From Patulibacter sp. SYSU D01012 (GTDB lineage: Bacteria; Actinomycetota; Thermoleophilia; Solirubrobacterales; Solirubrobacteraceae), in NCBI RefSeq assembly GCF_017916475.1, contig NZ_JAFMTB010000002.1:248001-312000 (forward strand): a stretch of DNA of 64,000 nt. Direction: 5' to 3'. The number at the start of each line of letters is the position of its first letter. The first letter of the stretch is position 1. Below the pieces are notes generated by a model that saw only the letters and a list, made by a program, of their open reading frames with translations, ran no database searches and was not told the origin of the DNA. Below, piece after piece: positions 49,206 through 56,385 of the stretch. The position numbers and the translations under genes were made by a program.

Positions 49206-50228
49206 TTAACGAGCGGACGGGAGGCTAGCAGCGTCGTCGGCGTCGCCCTCGGGATCGTCGAGGGCGCGCGCCGCCGCGTCGTCGCCGCCGGGGCGCGCGG
49301 CGCGGCCGGCGCCCGCGTGCAGCACGGGATCGCCGCGTTCGGGGAACGGCACGTCGACGACGTCGAAGTCCCGCGGCATCACGGTGTGCTCGAAGGTCTC
49401 CCGCGCCTCGGCGAGCGCCTCCGTCGGCCGGTGGCGCGCCGACAGGTGCACGAGGGCGAGCAGCCCGACCTCGGCCTCGGCGGCGAGCGCCGCCGCCTGC
49501 GCCGCGGTCGAGTGGCCCGTCTTGCGGGCGCGCGCCGCGTGCTCGGCCGTGAACGTCGCCTCGTGGACGAGCAGGTCGCAGCGCCAGGCGGCCGCCCGCA
49601 CCGCGTCGCAGGGGCGGGTGTCGCCCGAGACGACGACCCGCCGCCCGTAGCGCTTCTCCCCCATCACCTGCTCGGGCGTCACGTCGCCGACCGCCTCGCC
49701 GCGTTGCAGGCGCCCGAAGTCCGGCGGGTGCGTGATCCCGAGCGCCCGCGCGGCGTCGACGTCGAACCGCCCGGGCCGGTCGTCCTCGACGAGGGCGTAC
49801 CCCAGGGCGGTGGCGCGGTGCTGCACGCCGAGGGCGTCGACGCTCCAGCCGTCGCGGCGCAGCTCGTCCCCAGGCTCCAGCTCGACGACCTCGAGCGGGT
49901 AGCGCACGCGGCCGAAGAGCGTCAGGAGCGCGTCGACGGCGGCCCGGGTGCCGACCGGGCCCGCCACCGTCAGCGGCCGCGCGCGCTCGCGTAGGTCGAA
50001 CGTCTTCAGCAGCCCGGGGAGCCCCAGCCAGTGGTCGGCGTGCAGGTGCGTGAGCAGCACGAGGTCGAGCTCGACGAGGCCGCTGGAGCGCATGAGCTGG
50101 CGCTGGGTCCCCTCGCCGCAGTCGACGAGCACGTGCTCGCCGCCGCGCTGCACCAGGAGCGCCGGCAGCCCGCGGCGCGCGGTCGGGGCGGAGCCGCCGG
50201 TGCCGACGAAGAGGACCTCCAGGTTCAC
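49206..50228 (-). CDS. rnz: Ribonuclease Z
   Basis: tRNA 3'-processing endonuclease. The 340-residue protein has the metallo-beta-lactamase motif HLHADH at 61-66, VLVDCGEGTQRQLMRSS, VVSGDTRPCD, LLVHEATF and the C-terminal HSTAAQAA and LVHLSARH. A 40-residue Ala/Asp/Gly-rich tail is extra. The start is GTG at 50228 (MNLEVLFVGTGGSAP). It is upstream of and probably co-transcribed with pyrR. The neighbouring divergent tRNA encodes no CCA, consistent with the need for RNase Z. Confidence 0.94.
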   Translation of the reverse strand: MNLEVLFVGTGGSAPTARRGLPALLVQRGGEHVLVDCGEGTQRQLMRSSGLVELDLVLLTHLHADHWLGLPGLLKTFDLRERARPLTVAGPVGTRAAVDALLTLFGRVRYPLEVVELEPGDELRRDGWSVDALGVQHRATALGYALVEDDRPGRFDVDAARALGITHPPDFGRLQRGEAVGDVTPEQVMGEKRYGRRVVVSGDTRPCDAVRAAAWRCDLLVHEATFTAEHAARARKTGHSTAAQAAALAAEAEVGLLALVHLSARHRPTEALAEARETFEHTVMPRDFDVVDVPFPERGDPVLHAGAGRAARPGGDDAAARALDDPEGDADDAASLPSAR

Positions 50229-50291
50229 GGGCGTCGAGGCTACCCGGCCGGGGACCGCGGCAGCCGCCGCGCGGGCCCCGGGCGCGCCCGC

Positions 50292-50297
50292 TAGACT
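50292..50297 (+). promoter_or_regulatory. Candidate -10 element of tRNA-Arg
   Basis: TAGACT lies 28 nt upstream of the mature tRNA 5' end. No -35 is recognisable. Confidence 0.5.
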
Positions 50298-50325
50298 GCG
50301 GCGCGGATCGCTCGCGATCCCGTGT

Positions 50326-50398
50326 GCGCCCGTAGCTCAGTGGATAGAGCGCTTGCCTCCGGAGCAAGAAGTCGCAGGTTCGAATCCTGCCGGGCGCG
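50326..50398 (+). tRNA. tRNA-Arg (anticodon CCG)
   Basis: A 73-nt cloverleaf: acceptor GCGCCCG pairing with CGGGCGC, D-arm GCTC-AGTGGATA-GAGC, anticodon stem CTTGC/GCAAG with loop CTCCGGA (anticodon CCG, decoding CGG), T-arm GCAGG-TTCGAAT-CCTGC and discriminator G. CCA is not encoded. CGG is a very common Arg codon in this genome. Confidence 0.98.
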
Positions 50399-50401
50399 TA
50401 G

Positions 50402-50433
50402 GACGAAGGCCCCGCCGCGGCGGGGCCTTCGTC
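50402..50433 (+). terminator. Terminator of tRNA-Arg
   Basis: A 15-bp perfect inverted repeat (GACGAAGGCCCCGCC and its complement) with a 2-nt centre begins 4 nt after the tRNA and is followed by GTTCC. Confidence 0.8.
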
Positions 50434-50447
50434 GTTCCGAGGGCGGG

Positions 50448-51176
50448 TCAGCGCCGGGCGGCCCCGGCGCGCTCGAGCCGTCGCACGATCGCCTCGTCGG
50501 CCTGGTCGACCGTCGAGTCGTCGACGCCCACCCCGAGCAGCAGCGACACCGCGCGGCCCACGCGGGTCGCGCCGACGACCACGCGCAGCGGGATCACCGA
50601 GCCCCGGACGGTCGCCTCGGCGTCCACCGACACGTAGCGGGAGTCGCCCGCGCCGCGGGTCACGGAGCGCGTGTCCTCGCGGACGGACCGCACGTGCGTG
50701 CCGTACTCGACGCCGGCCACGACGCGCCGCACGATCGCCCCGGCGGCGCCCGCGATGCAGCGGCGCTCGCCGGGCGCCATCGCTGCGGCGTGACGGCGAC
50801 GCGCCGCGTCCGGGGTCCGGTAGGCGAGCACGAGCTGGTGCAGGACCCGCTCGGACGCACGCTCCCGCACGACGAAGCCAGGATCCTCCGTGTCGGCGGC
50901 CGCGGCCTCGACGGCCCCGCGCAGGCCGGGGCACCCGACGCCGTCGAACTGGCCGACCGCGCCGCCGTCGTGGGTCTCCCATCCCTGTGGCAGGTCCCCC
51001 AGCCGCAGAGTGCCGGCGCTCGCCAGCGCCAGCAGGCGCCCGCCGCCGACCTTCGCGCGGACGGTCACGACGGATCGGCGGCCGCCTTCGGCGTCCGGGC
51101 CCGACGGCGGGCCGGCGCCGCCGCACCCCGCCAGCACCCCGCACACGACGAGACCCGCCACCCACGCACGCAGCAT
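50448..51176 (-). CDS. Hypothetical lipoprotein
   Basis: The 242-residue protein starts MLRAWVAGLVVCGVLAGC, a short signal with lipobox LAGC (Cys at residue 18), followed by a Gly/Ser-rich linker and a sensor-like extracellular domain. That domain contains WETHDGG, a Cys pair (VGCPGLRG, RRCIAGAAG) and a beta-rich C-terminus. No family recognised; PknH-sensor-like or LpqN-like folds are possible but not shown. The ATG follows TACGAT by 6 nt, so the mRNA is probably leaderless. Confidence 0.75.
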   Translation of the reverse strand: MLRAWVAGLVVCGVLAGCGGAGPPSGPDAEGGRRSVVTVRAKVGGGRLLALASAGTLRLGDLPQGWETHDGGAVGQFDGVGCPGLRGAVEAAAADTEDPGFVVRERASERVLHQLVLAYRTPDAARRRHAAAMAPGERRCIAGAAGAIVRRVVAGVEYGTHVRSVREDTRSVTRGAGDSRYVSVDAEATVRGSVIPLRVVVGATRVGRAVSLLLGVGVDDSTVDQADEAIVRRLERAGAARR

Positions 51177-51182
51177 GCGTGC

Positions 51183-51188
51183 ATCGTA
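51183..51188 (-). promoter_or_regulatory. Leaderless-type -10 element (lipoprotein gene)
   Basis: Minus-strand TACGAT is 6 nt before the ATG at 51176, identical in sequence and spacing to the response-regulator promoter at 12241. Confidence 0.55.
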
Positions 51189-51208
51189 CGTGGCGGGCCG
51201 GCACCCCC

Positions 51209-52165
51209 TCAGCGACGGAACCGGATGGTCATCGTCGTGCTGGCGTTCGCCGTCAGGCGGCCGTCCGGGACGGCGACGAACACGCGGTAGCGGCCTTCCT
51301 TGCTGATGCGGACGCGGGTGGCGAACGTCGCGTAGGTCTGGCCGCCCTTCCGCGTGACCGACCCCTGGACGGTCCGCCACTTGTGGTTCGAGCTGCGCTG
51401 GACCGCGATCGGCAGGCCCGGGAGCGCGGGGTGGATCTTGCCCGCGAAGCGCAGGCGGCTGCCCCGGTTGACCGTCTTCGTCCGCACGGAGGCGTCGACG
51501 TCGACGAGCACGGACGAGGTCATGACCGGGCTGATCACCGGGTCCTTGCCCGCCGTGACGACGCGGTACTGGGTGTTGATCGCCGCACCGAGGAGCGGGA
51601 ACGAGAACGCGCCCGTCTCCGTGGTGATCTGCGCGTTGCCGACGGTGGCGAAGCCGGCGGTGTAGGGCCACGGGTTGGCCTGCAGCTGGACCTGGCGCTT
51701 CGCCGCGCCCGTGCCGCCGAGGCTGCCCGTCACCGTCGTGGCCTCGCCGAGCGCGACCTCCGGCGGCGCGAGGGCGACCGAGAACCCGAGCGGCTGCTTC
51801 GGGGTGCGGAACGTGCGGTCGGCGCCGCGGACGGTGCCCGCCCGGCTGGAGGCGACGAGCCGGTAGTGGTACGTCGTGTTCGGGACGAGACCGCCGACGG
51901 GCGTCGTGGCGGCCACGGGGCTCGTGCCGCCGCCCGCGCTCTGCGGGGCGGTCTTCGTGCCGTACTTCGTCGTCGTGCCGAGATCGAACCGGTAGCGGGT
52001 CGTCGTGCCGCGCGGATTGACGCTGCCGGTGAGGACGGCGCTCTGCGGGGTGATCGAGCCGGCCAGGCCGGTCGACGCGCCGGGCTTCTCGGCGGCGGAC
52101 GCGACGGCTGGCGCCGCGGCGAGCACGACGGCGCCCGCCAGGACGCCGGGGACGATGCGGTTCAT
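51209..52165 (-). CDS. Secreted beta-sandwich protein with fibronectin-III-like domain
   Basis: The 318-residue protein has a Sec signal (IVPGVLAGAVVLAAAPAVASA, cleavage near residue 24). An Fn3-like domain follows (AVLTGSVNPRGTTTRYRFDLGTTTKYG, GLVPNTTYHYRLVASSRAGTVRGADRTFRT), a pattern common in exported proteins of soil actinobacteria. After it come two further beta-rich Ig-like repeats (VALGEATTVTGSLGGTG; VNRGSRLRFAGKIHPALPG). No enzymatic motif and no anchor. Surface or matrix function is likely; details unknown. ATG at 52165 with GAGGAG upstream. Confidence 0.8.
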   Translation of the reverse strand: MNRIVPGVLAGAVVLAAAPAVASAAEKPGASTGLAGSITPQSAVLTGSVNPRGTTTRYRFDLGTTTKYGTKTAPQSAGGGTSPVAATTPVGGLVPNTTYHYRLVASSRAGTVRGADRTFRTPKQPLGFSVALAPPEVALGEATTVTGSLGGTGAAKRQVQLQANPWPYTAGFATVGNAQITTETGAFSFPLLGAAINTQYRVVTAGKDPVISPVMTSSVLVDVDASVRTKTVNRGSRLRFAGKIHPALPGLPIAVQRSSNHKWRTVQGSVTRKGGQTYATFATRVRISKEGRYRVFVAVPDGRLTANASTTMTIRFRR

Positions 52166-52251
52166 GGGTGCTCCTCGGGGGATCCGGGGGCGCCCGCTCC
52201 CGGGCGCCCGTGGCGCGGCCGCGGAGCTCGCGGCCGTACGGGCACGCTAGC

Positions 52252-52641
52252 TCAGGGCGTCATCGCGGTGCGCCGGACGCCCGCGCGCCGCAGCAGCCCC
52301 ACGACGTGGTCGTGCCGCCGCCCGACGCGGTCCAGGAACGGCGTCAGGTCGGGCACCGGCGCGGCGCCGTCCGCGTGCCGCTCGGCGCGGAGGATCGCGG
52401 CGGCGGCCAGGTCGTCGGCCGCGCAGAGGAAGGCCTCGCAGGCCCCCGGGAGCCGCAACAGGCGCGCGCGCCGGCCGGCCGGGTGGCAGAGGGCGGACGC
52501 CTGCGCGAGGGCACAGCGCGCCTGGAGCGTCGTCGCGGCGTCGTGCGCCGCCGCGACGGGCGGCAGCGCCGCCAGGCGCCGTCTCCGCTCGAGCAGGTCG
52601 GCGACCGTCCAGAACGGGTCGGGCACCGCGGCGGGCTCCAT
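52252..52641 (-). CDS. Hypothetical helical protein
   Basis: Unrecognised 129-residue Ala-, Arg- and Leu-rich protein, predicted mostly helical, with Cys/His scattered (ARCALAQASALCHPAG, ACEAFLCAADD, RRHDHVVGLL). No known motif. The ATG lies 6 nt after TACGGT on the minus strand, the leaderless layout seen elsewhere, which supports it being a real gene. Confidence 0.6.
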   Translation of the reverse strand: MEPAAVPDPFWTVADLLERRRRLAALPPVAAAHDAATTLQARCALAQASALCHPAGRRARLLRLPGACEAFLCAADDLAAAAILRAERHADGAAPVPDLTPFLDRVGRRHDHVVGLLRRAGVRRTAMTP

Positions 52642-52647
52642 GGCGCG

Positions 52648-52653
52648 ACCGTA
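52648..52653 (-). promoter_or_regulatory. Leaderless-type -10 element (hypothetical gene)
   Basis: Minus-strand TACGGT, 6 nt before the ATG at 52641; no ribosome-binding site. Confidence 0.45.
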
Positions 52654-52676
52654 GTCCGCGCCCCGGACGGAACCCC

Positions 52677-52901
52677 TCAGTTTGCAGCGACGATGCGGAG
52701 CTCGTGCCCCTCGGCGACGACGACGTCGCCGTCGTGCAGCTGGCGGCCGCGGCGGCCGTCCTCCTCGCCGTTGACGCGGACGAGCCCCTCGGCGAGCAGC
52801 ACCTTGGCCTCGCCCCCGGAGTCGACCACGCCGGCGAGCTTGAGCAGCTGGCCCAGCCGGATCATGTCGCCGCGGATCTCGACGTCGCGCATCCGTCCCA
52901 T
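52677..52901 (-). CDS. RNA-binding S4-domain protein (YbcJ-like)
   Basis: The 74-residue product is essentially a single S4 domain: MIRLGQLLKLAGVVDSGGEAKVLLAEGLVRVNGEEDGRRGRQLHDGDVV, which matches the small YbcJ/YlmH-type RNA-binding family. ATG at 52901; an ATG four codons later (MRDVEIRGD) is an equally good start. Divergent from the acyltransferase gene. Confidence 0.9.
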   Translation of the reverse strand: MGRMRDVEIRGDMIRLGQLLKLAGVVDSGGEAKVLLAEGLVRVNGEEDGRRGRQLHDGDVVVAEGHELRIVAAN

Positions 52902-52947
52902 CGTGGCAGGTCGCCCCGATGCGCCCTTCGCCGGCGCTCAGGCGTCC

Positions 52948-54186
52948 TTGAGCCGGATCTGGCAGGTTGGAGGGATCGCGCGCCCGACGCCTGTCCCCAC
53001 CTCCGCCACCACCGGCGGGGCGTCCGGACGCCGCGACGCCGCAGGCGCGGCCCGCCTGTCGGGCCTGGACGGCCTGCGCGGCGCCGCGGCGGTCGGCATC
53101 GTCCTCGTGCACGTGTGGATGTACCTCGTGCCGGACCGCCAGGTCGCGAGCGGCACGCTGCTCGACCTGCTCATGGGGCAGCTGCGTCTGGGCATGCCGC
53201 TGTTCTTCGTGCTGTCGGGCTACCTGATCTTCCGTCCGTTCGCGGCCGCGGCGATCGAGGACCGGCCGCGGCCCCGGCTGGGCGTCTACGCGCTCCGGCG
53301 GGCCGCCCGCATCCTGCCGGCGTACTGGCTCGTGATCCTGGTCGGCTCCGCGGTGCTGGCGTGGGTGGGGCACACGCAGGCGCCGCCCGTCGAGCAGCTG
53401 CCGGTCTTCCTCGCCTTCCTGCAGAACTACTTCGAGGCGACCGTCGGACGGACGAACCCGCCGACCTGGACCGTCGCGGTCGAGGTGACGTTCTACGCCG
53501 CCGTGCCGCTGCTCGCGATCGCGCTGTCCGCCTGGACGCGGCGCCTGGGGTCGCCCGCCGCCCGCCGCCGCGTGCTCGTCGGCGCGTGCGTCGTGCTGAT
53601 CGTCGTCGGCGCGGCCGTGCTGGGGCTCTCCGCGCACCTCGGCTGGGGCCGCGCGGTCCGGGACACCCTGCCGGCGCGGCTGGCGTCGTTCGGGGCCGGG
53701 ATGCTCGTCGCCGTGCTGGCCCACGGACGACGGGTCGGGCCGCGCGCGGCCACCGGGATCGCGCTGGCCGGGCTCGCGCTGGTGGCGCTCGAGGCCTCCG
53801 CGCACGTGTGGCGGCTGGGGCCCCCGCTGCTGCGCGACCTGCTCGTCGACACGCCGGCCAGCCTGGGCTTCGGCCTGCTGGTGGCGTCGTTCGCGCTCGG
53901 CCGACCGCGCGGCGCGGTCGTGGTCGAGCGCGGACCGCTGCGCTGGTACGGCGACCGCTCGTACAGCCTGTACCTGTGGCACTTCCCGGTGATCTACGTG
54001 CTGCGGGCGATCGACCGCTGGCCCGCGGACCCGGCGGCGGCGCTCGTCCTGCCGCTGGCCGTGGCGACGGTGCTCGCCGTCGCCACGTGGCACCTGGTCG
54101 AGCGGCCCGCGATCGGGTGGGCCCGGCGGCGCACGCCGTCGCGGCCGCGGGTGCCGGCGGCGGTGCGCGCCGCGTCGGCGGACTGA
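52948..54186 (+). CDS. Acyltransferase family 3 membrane protein (OafA/YrhL-like)
   Basis: Probable O-acyltransferase of surface glycans. The protein has the acyltransferase-3 N-terminal motif LSGLDGLRGAAAVGIVLVHVWM (the usual active-site His is in this helix), MPLFFVLSGYLIFRPF, an RRAARILPAYW loop and about ten transmembrane segments, ending SYSLYLWHFPVIYVL. No ATG or GTG exists upstream of the first helix. The only candidate is TTG at 52948 (412 residues), without a good Shine-Dalgarno; GGAGGG at 52970 has no start after it. The start is therefore uncertain, the family assignment firm. Confidence 0.87.
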   Translation: MSRIWQVGGIARPTPVPTSATTGGASGRRDAAGAARLSGLDGLRGAAAVGIVLVHVWMYLVPDRQVASGTLLDLLMGQLRLGMPLFFVLSGYLIFRPFAAAAIEDRPRPRLGVYALRRAARILPAYWLVILVGSAVLAWVGHTQAPPVEQLPVFLAFLQNYFEATVGRTNPPTWTVAVEVTFYAAVPLLAIALSAWTRRLGSPAARRRVLVGACVVLIVVGAAVLGLSAHLGWGRAVRDTLPARLASFGAGMLVAVLAHGRRVGPRAATGIALAGLALVALEASAHVWRLGPPLLRDLLVDTPASLGFGLLVASFALGRPRGAVVVERGPLRWYGDRSYSLYLWHFPVIYVLRAIDRWPADPAAALVLPLAVATVLAVATWHLVERPAIGWARRRTPSRPRVPAAVRAASAD

Positions 54187-54303
54187 CCGCGCGCGGCGCC
54201 GGCCGCCCGCACGCTGCCCGGCTCGTCCGGCCGCGGCGTGCGCGCCCGGGCCCGGGGGCGGCCAGGCGGCGCCGGGCGCCCGACGCCCCGGCCGGAACGC
54301 GAA

Positions 54304-54325
54304 CGCGCCGCCCGAGGGCGGCGCG
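54304..54325. terminator. Hairpin between the acyltransferase gene and the cysO-like gene
   Basis: CGCGCCGCCC-GA-GGGCGGCGCG is a 10-bp inverted repeat with a 2-nt centre in a 179-nt convergent gap. On the minus strand GTTCGCGTTCC follows, nearly the same tail as at the rpsO terminator. Confidence 0.6.
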
Positions 54326-54365
54326 CGGCGCGGCCGGCCCGGCGGGGCCGCCGGGTGTCGCTGGC

Positions 54366-54647
54366 CTAGCGGCCGCCGGCGACGGCGGGGAGGATCTGCA
54401 GCTCCTGGCGGTCGGCGACCGGGGTGCCGAGACCGTCGCCGAAGCGGATGTCCTCGCCGTCGAGGTAGACGTTCACGAACCGCCGCAGGTCGCCCTGCGA
54501 GTCGGTCAGGCTGTCCCGCAGCTCGGGATGGGCGGTGAACAGGTGCTCCAGCACCCCCTGCACGGTCTCGCCCTCGGCCCGGACCGTGCCTTCGCCGCCC
54601 GTCGCGCTGCGCAGCTGCGTCGGGATCTTGATCGTCACCTGGGCCAT
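54366..54647 (-). CDS. CysO-like sulfur-carrier protein (MoaD/ThiS family)
   Basis: Ubiquitin-fold sulfur carrier. The 93-residue product closely follows the mycobacterial CysO pattern: IPTQLRSATGGEGTV, LRRFVNVYLDGEDIRFGDGLGTPV and the C-terminal ILPAVAGGR. CysO carries sulfide as a C-terminal Gly-Gly thiocarboxylate. Here an Arg follows the Gly-Gly, so a protease step would be needed first. ATG at 54647 shares its A with the preceding stop (TGATG), coupling it tightly to the threonine-synthase-like enzyme. No Mec+ peptidase, adenylyltransferase or cysM is in the window. Confidence 0.88.
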   Translation of the reverse strand: MAQVTIKIPTQLRSATGGEGTVRAEGETVQGVLEHLFTAHPELRDSLTDSQGDLRRFVNVYLDGEDIRFGDGLGTPVADRQELQILPAVAGGR

Positions 54648-55933
54648 CAGGCCGTCACCTCCGCGCGGTGCTCCGCGATCGTCTCGAACTCGTCGAAGCT
54701 CGGCGCGATCTCGCGGCACTCGAACGTGCCGCGGACCGCGTCGAGCGTCTTCAGACCCTCGCCCGTGATCACGATGACCACGCGCTCGTCCCGCCCGATC
54801 CGGCCCTCCTCCGCGAGCTTGCGGAGCGTGGCGGTCGTGACGCCACCGGCCGTCTCGGTGAAGATGCCCGTCGTCTCGGCCAGCAGCTTGATGCCCGCGC
54901 GGATCTCGTCGTCGGTGACCTCGGAGATCGTGCCGCTGGTCTTGCGCGCCAGCTCGATCGCGTAGGGACCGTCGGCCGGGTTGCCGATGGCGAGCGACTT
55001 GGCGATCGTGTCCGGACGGACCGGGCGGCAGACGTCGTGGCCGGCGTCGAACGCCGCGGCGACGGGGTTGCAGCCGGCGGCCTGGGCGCCGCTCATGATC
55101 GGCACCTGGGTGCCCTCCGGGAGCAGGCCCAGGTCGATCCACTCGCGGAAGCCCTTCCCGATCTTCGTGAAGAGCGATCCCGAGGCGATCGGCGCGACGA
55201 TCCGGTCCGGCGCCTGGAAGCCGAGCTCCTCGGCGATCTCGTACGCCAGGGTCTTCGAGCCCTCGGCGTAGTACGGGCGCATGTTGACGTTCACGAACGC
55301 CCAGTCGGGGCGCTCGCCCGCGATCTCGGTGCAGAGGCGGTTGACGTCGTCGTAGTTGCCGCGCACGGTGACGACCGTGGCGCCGTAGATGCCGGTCGCG
55401 AGGATCTTCTGCTCCTCGAGGTCGGCCGGGATGAAGACGTAGACGGGCATCCCGAGCGCGGCGCCGGCGGCGGCCACGGCGTTGGCCAGGTTGCCGGTCG
55501 ACGCGCACGCGAGCGTCGTGAACCCGAGCTCCTTCGCGCGGGCGGCGGCCACGGCGACGACGCGGTCCTTGAAGGAGTGCGTCGGGTTGGCGGCGTCGTT
55601 CTTCACCCACACCTCGCGCAGGCCCAGGCGCTCGGCCAGGCGGTCGGCGCGGACGAGGGGCGTGCCGCCCGCGGGCAGGCCGTCCAGCCCGCCGGTGCCG
55701 CCGGGGCCGGCCGCGGGCAGCGTCGGCACGCGGTCGGTCGGCAGGAAGTCGGCGTAGCGCCAGATCGTCTGCGGGCCGGCCTGGATGCGGCGCTTGATCG
55801 CGTCCGGGTCGCCGGCGGACGGGTGCTCGGCGTACTGCGCCTCGAGCGGGCCGAAGCAGCGGGAGCAGACGAACTGCGCCTCGAGCGGGTACGTGCTGCC
55901 GCACTCGCGACAGGTCAGGGCGGTGGCGGGCAT
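54647..55933 (-). CDS. thrC: Threonine-synthase-family PLP enzyme under SAM-riboswitch control
   Basis: Fold-type II PLP enzyme; threonine synthase converts O-phosphohomoserine to threonine. The 428-residue protein has an N-terminal zinc ribbon (C8-x2-C11, C23-x2-C26), VWVKNDAANPTHSFKDR with the PLP-lysine K122, ACASTGNLANAVAAAGA, and a late Gly-rich TETAGGVTTATL. ATG at 55933 follows GGAGG with good spacing. Two features argue for a role linked to sulfur or methionine: a SAM aptamer in its leader and a coupled CysO-like carrier. It could be a true threonine synthase, or an enzyme making homocysteine from O-phosphohomoserine (inference). Confidence 0.9.
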   Translation of the reverse strand: MPATALTCRECGSTYPLEAQFVCSRCFGPLEAQYAEHPSAGDPDAIKRRIQAGPQTIWRYADFLPTDRVPTLPAAGPGGTGGLDGLPAGGTPLVRADRLAERLGLREVWVKNDAANPTHSFKDRVVAVAAARAKELGFTTLACASTGNLANAVAAAGAALGMPVYVFIPADLEEQKILATGIYGATVVTVRGNYDDVNRLCTEIAGERPDWAFVNVNMRPYYAEGSKTLAYEIAEELGFQAPDRIVAPIASGSLFTKIGKGFREWIDLGLLPEGTQVPIMSGAQAAGCNPVAAAFDAGHDVCRPVRPDTIAKSLAIGNPADGPYAIELARKTSGTISEVTDDEIRAGIKLLAETTGIFTETAGGVTTATLRKLAEEGRIGRDERVVIVITGEGLKTLDAVRGTFECREIAPSFDEFETIAEHRAEVTA

Positions 55934-55937
55934 GGGC

Positions 55938-56000
55938 TGAACCTCCGGGGTCGATCCTTCGCCGACAGGTGTGGCGAAGGGTCCTCGGGGGGTTCCGGCC
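55938..56000 (-). promoter_or_regulatory. Expression platform of the SAM riboswitch
   Basis: Between the aptamer and the ATG, CCTTCGCC/GGCGAAGG form an 8-bp hairpin with a 9-nt loop (55956-55980). GAACCCCC (minus strand, 55988-55995) can pair at 7 of 8 positions with the Shine-Dalgarno GGAGGTTC (55938-55945). GTGTGGC, overlapping the 3' side of P1, is complementary to GCCACAC (55969-55975) in this hairpin. The pairings look mutually exclusive, fitting translational OFF control. Hand-folded only. Confidence 0.55.
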
Positions 56001-56096
56001 ACACATCTCTCTGGAATTGGCACCTCTTCGCGTCGGCGGGTCGCGATGGTTGCCGGGGGTTCAACGGGCCAGTCCCTCCCCCCCTCTGGATGTGTC
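56001..56096 (-). ncRNA. SAM riboswitch aptamer (S-box, SAM-I/SAM-IV clan)
   Basis: The minus-strand RNA contains, in order, CCAGAG, GGAGGGACUGGCCC, UUGAA, CGGCAACC, an internal CGCG/CGCG stem (P3) and GAGGUGCCAAUUCC. These are the invariant S-box elements. ACACAUC at the 5' end pairs with GAUGUGU at the 3' end as P1. No sequence remains for a P4 hairpin between UUCC and P1, so it resembles a SAM-I/SAM-IV variant. It controls the threonine-synthase-like gene downstream. Confidence 0.9.
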
Positions 56097-56112
56097 GATA
56101 TGTCCGCGGAGG

Positions 56113-56118
56113 ACCCTA
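56113..56118 (-). promoter_or_regulatory. Candidate -10 element for the riboswitch transcript
   Basis: Minus-strand TAGGGT would start transcription about 10 nt before P1 of the aptamer. A -35 is not convincing. Confidence 0.4.
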
Positions 56119-56336
56119 GCAGCCCGCGACCGAAATCCCCAGGTCCGGGTCAGGAATCGGGACGGACGTACGAGGTCCGCACGCACCGGGCGCCGCGGCG
56201 GTCACCGAGGACGGCGGCCCGCCGGGCCCGCGCGGGCCGGCCGGCCCGCCGTCCGCGCCGCGACGGGCCCGCCGCCGCACGCCCGCGCGCACGAGCGGCA
56301 CGGCGCCCGCCGGGCGGGACCTCCCGGACCGAGCGG
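56119..56336. other. Divergent intergenic spacer with no recognised feature
   Basis: This 218-nt part of the 452-nt gap between the threonine-synthase-like gene and corA holds no supported gene or RNA. It is extremely GC-rich with short CGG/CCG repeats and several chance stems. Confidence 0.5.
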
Positions 56337-56342
56337 TACACT
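56337..56342 (+). promoter_or_regulatory. Candidate -10 element of corA
   Basis: TACACT lies 43 nt before the chosen corA ATG. A GTG 9 nt after it is out of frame. Confidence 0.4.
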
Positions 56343-56385
56343 TCGCGCATCGTGCCGGTCCAGAACGACGAGCCCCTCAGTCCCG

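Noticed and set aside
56352-56354. GTG near the corA -10 box as a leaderless corA start
   Set aside because: It is not in frame with corA.
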